A stretch of DNA of 11,867 nt from Nitrososphaerales archaeon TH526 (GCA_014523665.1 JAATVR010000148.1:1-11867); one strand, 5' to 3'; shown: positions 1 to 8,592, counted from the first letter of the stretch. Program-made: numbers and translations. Notes: a model not told the origin generated them from the sequence alone.

Positions 1-1227
1 AATAGGATTAGCTTTGAGCAGGTTATCAACAGCTATTTGAAAGGGCGCAATCCTGGGATGCCATCGTTCTGTGATCGCAAGATTTGGATTATTGGGATCA
101 TCAAAGCCATGTAGCCAAGCAAGATCCAGATGTCCTATGAACCCTAAAGGACCTCTCGGATGAGCTAGAAGCCTTTTCGGTAACGCGGCAACAAAGTCCT
201 CTTTAGCATTTAACTTGGTTTCCCCTCCAAGCCGCCAGTGGGTAAAATCGCTTTCAGCAGGAGTACCATAACCAAAGCATGCAAATTGAAAAAAGATAGA
301 TCCGTCAAGAAAGGGTTCATCATACGAAATATCGTCAGCCTTTATCAGCTTTAGTGGTTGGTTTCTGTCAAATTGGCAGCATATAGCTCCATTTACGCGC
401 TTCTGTACTCCAAGATCTTCATCAGGTGCTGCTAATCCATGACTTGCAGTGTAAACTAGAGCTGTTTTGGATCCTCGGAGTAAATGCAAAAAGTTTTCCT
501 TTGTTGCATCATTGCCAATGATAACATCTGTTTTGAATCCGCATTGTTTATAGACATGATCAATAAGGGGCTTAACCATGTAATGGCAGCTGAAGTAGGT
601 AGGATCATTTGGCTTTGGACCTCTATCCGGAGCAAAGAACACTGTCTTACGCCCAATATCTGGCGATGGGACATTCTCTAGTCTAATAATCTTTTCAATG
701 TAAACTCTTAGATCTTCTAGAGTGTCAAAGTCTACTCTTCCCACATAGGCCGCACAGGTCAAGAGAGACTGAAATTTAAATGGAATTCGATCTGGACTGC
801 CCACAATAAGGATATAACGCGGAGGTTTCTTCATCTGTAGTGAAAGCGAGGTATAGTTGTCTTCTATCCACTCAGACCATTCTTCATCCGAGAATTCCTT
901 ATTGTTAAACATCATTGGGTATTTAGGATCCTTCATGCCACGACGTTTGGCAAGAGGCTCAAGTATTTCGATTATCTCTGACATACGAGGGTCATTCTCA
1001 TCTACAAGAAAAGTCCATCCAGCTTCTATAGGATCTCCCAGATCTAATCGTGGACGTTGAATCTCGCGAAAAGTAGTTGCAGTAGCGCCAGCTAATGCTA
1101 GCCTACGAATTTCTTCAGAATTGTGAAATAGTGAAAATTGGACCTTTTTCGCGAAAGATTGCTCATCTATTGGCTCAAATAGAAGGTCGCCGGTTGAATA
1201 ATTAATTCCATTAGCAAATATATTCAT
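1..1227 (-). CDS. Caspase/gingipain-like (clan CD, C25-like) cysteine peptidase, C-terminus cut off by the window edge
   Basis: The frame reads leftward from ATG at 1227 and stays open for 409 codons to base 1. A clan CD fold is suggested by a beta-strand segment ending in IVGSPDRIPF (about 139-150), then AYVGRVDF (160-167), a His motif YTASHGL with His263, and a Cys motif FFQFACFGYGTP with Cys317. His-Gly followed by a hydrophobic strand ending in Ala-Cys is the catalytic dyad pattern of gingipains, caspases and legumains. The later HPRGPLGFIGHLDLAW stretch (356-371) matches, from memory, a bacterial family of stand-alone caspase-like peptidases found in conflict systems. The first 130 or so residues show no recognised domain. 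No signal peptide or membrane segment is visible, so it is probably cytosolic. It diverges from the 98-aa gene and lies beside a CHAT-peptidase operon. A TATA-like box 27 bases upstream favours this start and a leaderless mRNA. Substrate unknown. Confidence 0.87.
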   Translation of the reverse strand, partial: MNIFANGINYSTGDLLFEPIDEQSFAKKVQFSLFHNSEEIRRLALAGATATTFREIQRPRLDLGDPIEAGWTFLVDENDPRMSEIIEILEPLAKRRGMKDPKYPMMFNNKEFSDEEWSEWIEDNYTSLSLQMKKPPRYILIVGSPDRIPFKFQSLLTCAAYVGRVDFDTLEDLRVYIEKIIRLENVPSPDIGRKTVFFAPDRGPKPNDPTYFSCHYMVKPLIDHVYKQCGFKTDVIIGNDATKENFLHLLRGSKTALVYTASHGLAAPDEDLGVQKRVNGAICCQFDRNQPLKLIKADDISYDEPFLDGSIFFQFACFGYGTPAESDFTHWRLGGETKLNAKEDFVAALPKRLLAHPRGPLGFIGHLDLAWLHGFDDPNNPNLAITERWHPRIAPFQIAVDNLLKANPI

Positions 1228-1573
1228 TAGCTTTGATAAATAAAGAATTACTTAAATATGCTCTCCTTATTTTATAATGTAGTCCTGCTCAGAAGGAGAA
1301 AGAAATACAATTAATAAATATACATATAAGTCTCAGTACTATCAGGGATTTTTATTCTGATGAGAATACTAGTGGAATATAATCCTGTGATTTATTAGGT
1401 TAACTAATTTTTCAATCATATTTTCATACGTACTTCATTCTTTCTGATAGCTGCACTGAGCAGATAATGAGAACGGCTAATTCCAACATGCAGTAGTGTA
1501 AACATATGGTCTAGCTCAAAACAATCAAGCAATAGTAGACCTATTATTCCCTGAAGGTATAAATCCTAACGGT
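1228..1573. other. Divergent intergenic spacer
   Basis: This AT-rich stretch separates the leftward peptidase gene from the rightward 98-aa gene. Apart from the minus-strand TATA-like box I see only a loose inverted repeat, TCTCCTT with AAGGAGA about 24 bases apart (near 1261-1300), and a small CTGC/GCAG hairpin near 1451-1463. A nine-codon frame begins at ATG 1467 and stops at TAG 1494. From 1502 the frame of the downstream gene is already open, which is treated with that gene. Confidence 0.5.
1251..1257 (-). promoter_or_regulatory. TATA-like box of the caspase-like peptidase gene
   Basis: Read on the minus strand the box is ATTTAAG. Its centre is about 27 bases before the A of the ATG at 1227, the spacing expected for an archaeal promoter whose transcript begins at or next to the start codon. 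No Shine-Dalgarno sequence lies close to that ATG. Confidence 0.5.
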
Positions 1574-1870
1574 ATGGCAGCTACTCTCAGTTACCTCGAC
1601 GTGTCTCAATCGTTTGGAGTTTTTGATAAATGGACCGAGGGGAATTGCCAAGATGGATCAAAAGCTCGTATATTGAAAGATCCTGCAGATGCGTTTGAAC
1701 TGTACGCTAAAGAATGGAGTACAAAATTTAATATCGTGGTGGATTTACTGAACCAGGTTAGAGTAGAAGGCGATAGTGAAGTAAATAGTAAAATTGTGAA
1801 GTTGTTTGATAAATTGAACTACGTTAACGCGGCGTTAAGAGAAATGTACAAGAGCGCTTACTTAGGCTAA
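1574..1870 (+). CDS. 98-aa protein of unknown family, predicted helical
   Basis: I do not recognise this protein. It is hydrophilic, has no signal peptide or membrane segment, and from about residue 37 onward reads as amphipathic helix (for example KIVKLFDKLNYVNAALREMY). The chosen start is the only ATG near the beginning, but it has neither a ribosome binding site nor a well-placed TATA box. The same frame is open and protein-like for 24 codons upstream (1502-1573, including AIVDLLFPEGINPNG) with no ATG, GTG or TTG, so the original start may have been lost. An ATG at 1506 lies in another frame and would join this one if a single base were restored. It sits between the caspase-like peptidase gene and the end of the CHAT operon and faces the latter, so it could be an adaptor or regulator of the system. 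That is an inference from position only. Confidence 0.55.
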   Translation: MAATLSYLDVSQSFGVFDKWTEGNCQDGSKARILKDPADAFELYAKEWSTKFNIVVDLLNQVRVEGDSEVNSKIVKLFDKLNYVNAALREMYKSAYLG

Positions 1871-2004
1871 TTGCTGCTATTAGCCTATCATTGATAAGTC
1901 TTAAAATAATTATTGAGAATAAAGGTACCAAAGATTTAGATGCTCTTGACAACGAGATAATAAAACTTATAGATAAAATAACTAGCATGATTATACTCCG
2001 TTAA
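1828..2004 (+). pseudogene. Open, coding-like frame downstream of the 98-aa gene, with no normal start
   Basis: This frame overlaps the end of the 98-aa gene in another register, runs past its stop and ends at TAA 2002-2004. It contains a hydrophobic segment (LIAAISLSLISLKIII) followed by a charged helix-like stretch (KDLDALDNEIIKLIDKI). The only standard start is TTG at 1891, which would remove most of the hydrophobic part. The simplest reading is that the 98-aa gene once continued into this frame and a single-base indel near 1855-1870 now ends it early. A separate small membrane peptide or chance openness remain possible. The 66 bases between 2005 and the end of the CHAT gene at 2071 hold nothing I can name. 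Confidence 0.3.
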
Positions 2005-2070
2005 TACTTGGAGAAAGTATCATAACCGCATTTCAAATTCAGATGAGATCCGTACAGAGACCTATTGTGA

Positions 2071-5000
2071 TTAATGAAGAGTACCTGTAACGTAAAAAGC
2101 TGCCCAGTACATTTCATCTTGAAATGGGCGAGTATCCGCGTCCTCTCGAGCAAGCCACCGCCCATGCTGTATCTCCAGTATTTCATTCGAATCTGTAGCT
2201 TCTTCAAGCCACATATCAAGCCTTTCAGTAATATATTTTACAGTAACCTCTTTACGCATCCATTGCTGAGCAGCTGCTAATGCTTCAGGAACTGATCGCG
2301 AACCTTTATTCCAAAGCCTGAAGAATTTTTCTAAAAGCAAACAGGTAGGCAAATCATCAACACGCCATAGCGTGGCAATGACAGCATTAGCACCAGCTAC
2401 AATGAATCCTCCTGGTAGACCCAAAAAGTCATTTAGCACATCATAAGCTTGTACTTGTCCAGTCTCACATGCTGATAGTATTATAAACTTACTTTTTATG
2501 GAACCAATACTGTTAAGAATGTTTCCTAAAGATAGGATTTCAGCCTTCTTGCTTTCTGATGAACAAATAATGCCGGAACGAAAGGGCTCCAGTGTATCAT
2601 AGAAACCATGTCCACTAAAATGAAATATATGACAATCCATTAGTAAATCACGCACATGCTTGACAGTAGATTTGTCTCCTGAAACTATATTGATAGAGCG
2701 ATCAAAGCTCTTAGCAATTTCATGAGCTTCAATAATAGTAAACGGCAAGTACATATCTGCAGTAGGATTTACTGCCTGTCCAAGATCTGCATAGTGGTAA
2801 TTCACTGAATTATGCTCTAAGACTTGTTGAAGCAATCCAATACTTGGAGCATAAGTTACATTGAACAGTTCATCTATTTGAGATCCATCTGATAGTCTTG
2901 CTGCATGCAGAGGCAAAACATTGAAGCCACTGGAGGGCATCAAAATAAGATTATTGATATCAGTAGGTATAAGGTTAATAATTGAGGGCCAAACCGACTT
3001 TCCTAGCGATGAGCATACACGTGTAATTGCCTGGTTCCATAGTGTGTTTGATCTTTCAACCATTGAACCAACAATCCATCCAATTTTTTCTGGATTGATT
3101 CTATCGAGCATTCCGTTCTTTAAGGCGAAGACTGTGGCGTCTCGGTCACCAAAAATCAAGCGATCTAAATCTGATCCTGTGAAAGTATTGTATATCTTTG
3201 CTGCATTCCACGACTTGCCCACTCTATCTCTACCAATACACACTATCCCCAATCCTTTCGAGTATACATCTATCAACACAGCAACATGGTTTAATGGGAT
3301 AGATTGAGCCAATTCATTCCACGACGGAAATTTGAACTCAGGCAGCTTATCAAACTCCTCATTGCTTACAGCTTGCAATTTGGCTAGGGCTTTAGTAAAT
3401 TCTGATTCAGCCTTATCTATTTCATGGTCAAAAATGGTATCTCCTAAAACAAGTCTAGACCGCCTCCGAGCCTGCAGCTCTGATCGTCGATCAGCAGCTC
3501 GCTCGTATTGCAACCACGTTTCTTCGTCGACAGTATCTGGTCTCTGGGTTCGTCTCTGGATTAATGTATACAAGAAGCGAGCTTTATTGCACTCTATTAA
3601 TTCCGTGGCAAATCCTCCATCCGAAGCAAGTATTGATGCTTCAGTTGCTAAATGATATGCATAGGCTTTATTAGCAGACCATTTTCTTTGCTCCATTGGA
3701 GTTTTGAGCAGATGACGTATGGACTCGAGATCTACAATGGCGTTACGAAAATTGCTCCTAGCTTGTTCCCAATTTCCTTGCAGAGCAGCAACTTGTCCTT
3801 CCAAAAAGGACATATTCCAATTTGGTCTTAGTCCATGCTCTCTAACTATAGTTTGCGCCTTATTGAGAGAAGATATAGATAGTTGCATCTCATTTAATGC
3901 TATGTAAGCTTGAGTAAGGTTCTGAATATCGACAAGTTGTTCATTCCACTGCTTTAGTTTTTCGTGTAGTACCGAGGCGCGTTCATGATATTCTATTGCA
4001 CGACCGGGTTTTCCAAGGAAAGTATACATGACACCTGCAGAATCTAAGCATGCCGCTTCAACCTCTTGCTTATTTACTGTCTGAGATATATCAGCACATT
4101 CTAAGTAAGTAGATAAGGCCTGTTCGAATCGCTTCTCTGTTTGAGTAATATTGCCAAGTGAAAATAATGCGTAAACTTCTGATTGAATATTGCCTCTGGT
4201 ACGACTTTGCTCTCTAACATATGATAGTGTTCTTTTGGCTCCTTCTAAATCACCCATCTCTTTTAGAACGTTACCAAAATTTGTCAATAGTGAAAGTTCT
4301 TCTTGCTGCAAACGAAGTTTTCGAGCTTGATCAACTCCATCCTCTAATACTTGTACTGCTTGATTTAGCTTGTTCCATTCTAATAAAGCAACCCCTAGGC
4401 GATCAGCAGCGGCTACTCTTACCTCATTTATTCCTAGGGTAGCTGCAATTGAATATGCTTCATGAAGTAATGAGATCTCTTCAGATCGACGTAATATCTT
4501 TTTCTTGGCATTAGCTAAACCCAAAAGGCACAGTACATGGTTCGGACTATCATTGTTTAACTTCGTCGAAGCAATAAGATTTTCATATAGTGTAATCGCC
4601 TCATCTATCCGTTCGACTTCTACAAGTACGTCTGCCAAAATGCGTTTCAATTCTATACGGTCTACAAGATGATTTGCTTCTTCGAGAAGCTTTACAGCAT
4701 CATCATATAGTCCAAAAGAATATTTAACTTGTCCCATGTATCCAAGCCCTATGGCTAATTTTTCTGGATCATCTAATTGTCGGGCTAATTTGAGAGCTCG
4801 TTCGGCGTAATACTCGCAGATTACTGGATCTCTCAATTTTTTTCCTGCCAGCCAACTGTAAGCATCATAGAGGTTATCTTTATCCTTCGTCTTTTCAAAT
4901 AATGAAGCTGCTAGATTCATTTGTTCTATTGCATCCTCTATGCGTCCTGCAGAGTATAAAGTTCGAGCAAAATTTGAACGAGACCAACCTTCATGGTCAT

Positions 5001-6585
5001 ACTGTTTTTTATCTGCGTCGAGGATCTTGAATGCATGTTCGAAAAGTTTTATTGAATTATCATATTGTCCTTGTGTGCCTAAGAATAATGCTCGATTGAA
5101 TAGAGTATCCATATCTGTAGAATTTTCATCAAATTTTACTTCATCATATCGTCCAAGCTTCATGTAGCACACGGATAGATTATAACGTGTTGTGTCTAGT
5201 TCTTTCAAGTCGCCCATTGACTTTTGTTTCTCTGCAAGCGGTTCAAAAATGGCAACAGCTTCGTCCCAATGCCCCATATTCATTAGAGCAAAGCCTACAT
5301 TGTTAGCAGCAATTGTAGCAAGTTTAATATCACCACCATTATCTGCCATTTCCTTAGCTAAACTAGCCATTTTCAAAGATTCATCATTTCGTCTAAGTGA
5401 TGCAAGAACAAGTGCTGCTTCATTGAGCAGACGAGCACGTTCAGTGTAATGAGTACTATCAGAAAGACATTTATCTCCTTCAAGAAGAAAGAGAAGTTTA
5501 GATTCTTCATTTCTCAAAGATAAGGCAAGTAAATAGTAAAACCTCGCTTTGAGTACAGGGTCCGTTGTACTTATTGTACATAGCTCCAATAGTATAGATA
5601 GAGTATCATTTGTGAGTACTTTGTCTTGAATCGCAAATAAACTCAAACATACAAGATCGTCATCATCGACCTGCAATACTTTCACAATTTGTTTGGCGGC
5701 TTCATGAGTGGTTTCTCCTACTGCTACCATTTTAGCCAACTTCAAAAACCCGCCGGGACCATTCTGAGAAGCATTACTTGACTCAAACACTGGAGTAATT
5801 TGTTCAAGCCTAGTCTGAACCTCAGTCCAACCTAGGTCTCCTGCAAATTTTTTCATGCCTTCTACAATTTCATTCTTTTGAGCATGTTTTACTTCTTTCT
5901 TCTGCATTTTAGTTGCTCGCCATGCAGTAAGAATGGGATCTAATTCAGCATAATTTATTTTGCGAAGAGATACTACATCAGGTATAATCTGTTTAGATTG
6001 ATGCGATTTCATAGCTTTTAATTTCTCTGCTTTCTCTGGATTATAGAGAGAAAATATATACATAGCTTCATCTACTAGCCCAAGGCTCAATGCACTGCTG
6101 GCGGCATTTGCTAGTTGTTGTTCTGTATTACTGATTAACATTCTTGCTTCATCTGAAGCACTACTGAAATATCCTTTCAAAAACTGTACTGCTGTACTGA
6201 GGTAGTCGATCGCCTTGTGTCTTTCATTAAATCCATTATACCAGACCTCTGCCAAATTGAATAAAGCAAGTATCCGTAAATCTTCCTTGCCACCATGTTC
6301 AGCAAGATCTACACAACGCCGAGCCATACTAAGTGCACGATCTATTTGGCCAATTTCAAGATAATATGGAGTAAAATTAAGGTAAAGCATTAACTCCCAT
6401 TTTCGTAGTTTCATTCGACGTATAAGCGCAAGTGCTTCTTCGAATGTTTCTTTGGTTTTTTCGTCATTCTTTAGCAGTAAAGCATAACTTAATTGCATTC
6501 TTCCTTTAGCTTCCTCCATTTTGTTACCATTCGTTATAGCTTTCTCAATATTCTTGTGGATCTGCTCTATATCTTCAATCTTCAA
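2071..6585 (-). CDS. TPR-CHAT protein: long TPR array with a C-terminal CHAT cysteine peptidase
   Basis: This 1504-residue protein is almost entirely helical repeat followed by a clan CD peptidase. TPR-type repeats fill about 25-185 and about 380-1030, as in NVGFALMNMGHWDEAVAIFE near 429. Between them, about 190-345 is less regular and may be a separate hinge or sensor. The CHAT domain spans about 1087-1500. It contains FHFSGHGFYD with catalytic His1326, IILSACETG with catalytic Cys1373, the family motif GLPGGFIVAGANAVIATLW, and a terminal YWAAFYVTG. Both catalytic residues are present, so the peptidase is probably active. Known relatives include separase-like CHAT proteins and the TPR-CHAT subunit of type III-E CRISPR effectors (Csx29), where the repeats hold the protease inactive until triggered. 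No Cas gene is visible here. The ATG overlaps the stop of the TPR gene before it by four bases, which implies translational coupling. Its trigger and substrate are unknown. Confidence 0.93.
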   Translation of the reverse strand: MKIEDIEQIHKNIEKAITNGNKMEEAKGRMQLSYALLLKNDEKTKETFEEALALIRRMKLRKWELMLYLNFTPYYLEIGQIDRALSMARRCVDLAEHGGKEDLRILALFNLAEVWYNGFNERHKAIDYLSTAVQFLKGYFSSASDEARMLISNTEQQLANAASSALSLGLVDEAMYIFSLYNPEKAEKLKAMKSHQSKQIIPDVVSLRKINYAELDPILTAWRATKMQKKEVKHAQKNEIVEGMKKFAGDLGWTEVQTRLEQITPVFESSNASQNGPGGFLKLAKMVAVGETTHEAAKQIVKVLQVDDDDLVCLSLFAIQDKVLTNDTLSILLELCTISTTDPVLKARFYYLLALSLRNEESKLLFLLEGDKCLSDSTHYTERARLLNEAALVLASLRRNDESLKMASLAKEMADNGGDIKLATIAANNVGFALMNMGHWDEAVAIFEPLAEKQKSMGDLKELDTTRYNLSVCYMKLGRYDEVKFDENSTDMDTLFNRALFLGTQGQYDNSIKLFEHAFKILDADKKQYDHEGWSRSNFARTLYSAGRIEDAIEQMNLAASLFEKTKDKDNLYDAYSWLAGKKLRDPVICEYYAERALKLARQLDDPEKLAIGLGYMGQVKYSFGLYDDAVKLLEEANHLVDRIELKRILADVLVEVERIDEAITLYENLIASTKLNNDSPNHVLCLLGLANAKKKILRRSEEISLLHEAYSIAATLGINEVRVAAADRLGVALLEWNKLNQAVQVLEDGVDQARKLRLQQEELSLLTNFGNVLKEMGDLEGAKRTLSYVREQSRTRGNIQSEVYALFSLGNITQTEKRFEQALSTYLECADISQTVNKQEVEAACLDSAGVMYTFLGKPGRAIEYHERASVLHEKLKQWNEQLVDIQNLTQAYIALNEMQLSISSLNKAQTIVREHGLRPNWNMSFLEGQVAALQGNWEQARSNFRNAIVDLESIRHLLKTPMEQRKWSANKAYAYHLATEASILASDGGFATELIECNKARFLYTLIQRRTQRPDTVDEETWLQYERAADRRSELQARRRSRLVLGDTIFDHEIDKAESEFTKALAKLQAVSNEEFDKLPEFKFPSWNELAQSIPLNHVAVLIDVYSKGLGIVCIGRDRVGKSWNAAKIYNTFTGSDLDRLIFGDRDATVFALKNGMLDRINPEKIGWIVGSMVERSNTLWNQAITRVCSSLGKSVWPSIINLIPTDINNLILMPSSGFNVLPLHAARLSDGSQIDELFNVTYAPSIGLLQQVLEHNSVNYHYADLGQAVNPTADMYLPFTIIEAHEIAKSFDRSINIVSGDKSTVKHVRDLLMDCHIFHFSGHGFYDTLEPFRSGIICSSESKKAEILSLGNILNSIGSIKSKFIILSACETGQVQAYDVLNDFLGLPGGFIVAGANAVIATLWRVDDLPTCLLLEKFFRLWNKGSRSVPEALAAAQQWMRKEVTVKYITERLDMWLEEATDSNEILEIQHGRWLAREDADTRPFQDEMYWAAFYVTGTLH

Positions 6586-8066
6586 TCCTCAACCTTTTCT
6601 CCTTTCTCGTATAGTCTGACTTGTGTCTGTTTCAACTTTGAACGCCGATTTTCTAAATTGGTCACTATTTCATAATTTCCCAAATCTCTGTATATTTGAA
6701 TAGCCTTTTCGAGTGATGTCAGGGAAGCATGCGAGTCATTTAGAATATCATTTAGCTCAGTAATTCTTAGATATAGGTCTGCAACTGAACCCTTATTCTC
6801 ATCATTGTCAAGATTAAGGTAATTTATAGCTGCAGTGTAAGCTTCTAGAGCTTCCTTGAGTTGTCCTTCGTCCCTTAATTGGGAACCCCACTTTGTATAG
6901 AACACTGACTTGTTTCTAGTCCAAGTATCACATAATATCTGATTATTTGGGCATGTTGATAGAGCTTGATCTAACAAATGGATGGCTTCTTGGTAACGTC
7001 CTTGTGTTGTCAGCAATAAGGCACAATTGGCTGTCGATACAGAAATTTGATCTGCTATTTTGGTCTGAATTGCAGCATTCATTCCTTCCTTGAAGCAAAT
7101 CTCTGCACTGGCATGTTCGTTTCTATCAAAAAAGATTTGACCTAAATTTGCATTCCAACGACTCAGATTCAGAAAGTCATTGTATTTTCTGCAAAGGATA
7201 ATGGCCTGCTGATAAGTTTCTATTGCACGATGAGTGTTTCCAAGACGCCTAAATGCTACTGCTTTATCCCCAAGTATACCACATAACTGTCTTTCATCTT
7301 CTTTTATAGTTAAAAGGTGTTCTGCTTCTATATACCACTCAAGCGCCTGTAATGTATATCCAGATTCTAGTAACTCAGAAGCTTTGTCCGCAACTAATAA
7401 TGAATTTTGATTGAACATTGGAGTATCTCCTAGCATATTGCGAAGTTCATCAAGAAGGCCTGTGTAATACATTTTAGAAAATTGTGTCAGAAGTATTCTG
7501 GCTAATGTAAAATCTCCTTCGATAGCAGTAAAGTAGATAAGGCTATTTGCTACACTTATTAGGCGCTTTGTATAGACGGTCTCATTCATTGCAAAAGATA
7601 CATAAATCTGTATTGCTACATTGATTAATTCTAATGCTTGAGCTATTTCTCCAGACTTATACAGCAGCTGAGACTGTATGGTGATAAAATACGCCCATAC
7701 ACCTTTGTGACCTATCTTTTCTCCTAACCTGATGCCAGACACAACATTCTGTTCAGAATAACTAGTGGGAGAACTAGCAATGCGGTCATGACAATGGAAA
7801 GCTTCCAGAGCATCCAATCGTTCAGGCTTATCTTTTATATAACGCCCTACTGCTTCATAAGAACTCTCAGATGCCATGCCTTGTCCAATATAGTCCTGAA
7901 GCAGATCATAAACTGCAGAGGCTTCCTCATATGAAGTATCCCCATAAGGGCGAGAGCCTCCAACTGACCAAACTATATCATTAAATGCTTCGTCATCACC
8001 TGAGGCAATATAGCGAAGCAGCCAATAAGGCCAAGCAAATAAAGTTTTATCAGTCTTTTGACTCAT
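6582..8066 (-). CDS. TPR-repeat protein, probable partner of the TPR-CHAT peptidase
   Basis: The 494-residue product has a non-repeat N-terminal part (1-115) rich in aromatic and acidic residues. TPR-type helical pairs follow at roughly 121-154, 223-254, 263-296, 303-336, 343-376, 389-420 and 430-463. Clear examples are AVAFRRLGNTHRAIETYQQA and ALLLTTQGRYQEAIHLLDQA. The C-terminus (470-494) is highly charged. No catalytic motif, signal peptide or membrane segment is seen, so it is probably a cytosolic scaffold or sensor. Its start overlaps the stop of the 94-aa gene by four bases (ATGA), and its stop overlaps the start of the TPR-CHAT gene in the same way, so the three proteins are probably made together. 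It may be the adaptor that joins the TPR-CHAT protein to its trigger or to the small membrane protein. The TPR assignment is firm and the role is inferred. Confidence 0.88.
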   Translation of the reverse strand: MSQKTDKTLFAWPYWLLRYIASGDDEAFNDIVWSVGGSRPYGDTSYEEASAVYDLLQDYIGQGMASESSYEAVGRYIKDKPERLDALEAFHCHDRIASSPTSYSEQNVVSGIRLGEKIGHKGVWAYFITIQSQLLYKSGEIAQALELINVAIQIYVSFAMNETVYTKRLISVANSLIYFTAIEGDFTLARILLTQFSKMYYTGLLDELRNMLGDTPMFNQNSLLVADKASELLESGYTLQALEWYIEAEHLLTIKEDERQLCGILGDKAVAFRRLGNTHRAIETYQQAIILCRKYNDFLNLSRWNANLGQIFFDRNEHASAEICFKEGMNAAIQTKIADQISVSTANCALLLTTQGRYQEAIHLLDQALSTCPNNQILCDTWTRNKSVFYTKWGSQLRDEGQLKEALEAYTAAINYLNLDNDENKGSVADLYLRITELNDILNDSHASLTSLEKAIQIYRDLGNYEIVTNLENRRSKLKQTQVRLYEKGEKVED

Positions 8067-8347
8067 ATACGAACACCTTGAAACTTGATTTGAAATATGT
8101 GACGATCGCTTATCTTTTTTTTAATCTTTGAATTGAATTGACACAATGCAGTATTCTTGAAAAGCTTTTCGATTATTCTGTTAACTACTATCTCGGTAAC
8201 TATAGCAAAAGAGATTACAGGAAATAAACCCGCTAGGGCAAATGTTGTCACTATCCTGCCTTTGATATCTTTTTTCTTATACTTTGCTGTATTGCTTTTA
8301 TTTCTATTTATTTGAGCGGCGAATATTCTGTTTAAGTATTCATTCAT
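8063..8347 (-). CDS. Small single-pass membrane protein, first gene of the TPR-CHAT operon
   Basis: This 94-residue protein has one strong hydrophobic segment at about 32-57 (IVTTFALAGLFPVISFAIV and onward). It is flanked by a very basic stretch KYKKKDIKGR before it and another basic cluster KIKKK at about 75-79. Basic residues on both sides leave the topology ambiguous. There is no cleavable signal peptide pattern, because the hydrophobic segment begins after 30 residues. I do not recognise a family. ATG at 8347 is the only plausible start, and a TATA-like box lies just upstream. Its stop overlaps the start of the 494-aa TPR gene by four bases. As leading gene of the operon it could anchor the TPR proteins at the membrane, be cleaved by CHAT, or act as the membrane-damaging effector. 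The sequence does not distinguish these. Confidence 0.72.
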   Translation of the reverse strand: MNEYLNRIFAAQINRNKSNTAKYKKKDIKGRIVTTFALAGLFPVISFAIVTEIVVNRIIEKLFKNTALCQFNSKIKKKISDRHIFQIKFQGVRI

Positions 8348-8364
8348 TTTGACTTGTTTTCTTA

Positions 8365-8372
8365 ATTTTATA
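8365..8372 (-). promoter_or_regulatory. TATA-like box of the three-gene TPR-CHAT operon
   Basis: On the minus strand the sequence is TATAAAAT preceded by purine-rich GGAAG, which could serve as the BRE. Its centre is only about 21 bases before the ATG at 8347, slightly closer than the usual 26-27. The transcript would start at or just around the start codon, and no ribosome binding site is present. A second AT-rich candidate, TATAATA, lies further upstream near 8394-8400 and would give a short leader. Confidence 0.45.
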
Positions 8373-8551
8373 CTTCCAGCTTATCTTGTTTGTTATTATA
8401 ACAGATGCTATGCACCCAATTTCGACAATATTCATTTAAAAAACGCCATCACATTTCTTTAACATAGTTTTTATATAATATGGATATATGTATATAATTA
8501 ATTAGTTTTGATAAAGTGAAATTCGTATTAAACATATTATTTTATGAGTAA

Positions 8552-8559
8552 TATATAAA
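8552..8559 (+). promoter_or_regulatory. TATA-like box before the broken 8593-9050 gene
   Basis: TATATAAA lies in a very AT-rich stretch (8440-8560) and would place transcription near 8580, just before the frame that opens at 8593. No good start codon follows at the right spacing, which fits a damaged gene. The spacer also holds the divergent promoter of the TPR-CHAT operon. Confidence 0.3.
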
Positions 8560-8592
8560 TTCTACGTTGCAATCAATAGCCGTCAGGATTAA

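Noticed and set aside
2071..6585. Type III-E CRISPR (Craspase) interpretation of the TPR-CHAT gene
   Set aside because: No Cas7-like gene, CRISPR repeat or other cas gene is visible, and TPR-CHAT proteins occur widely outside CRISPR loci. The similarity is architectural only.
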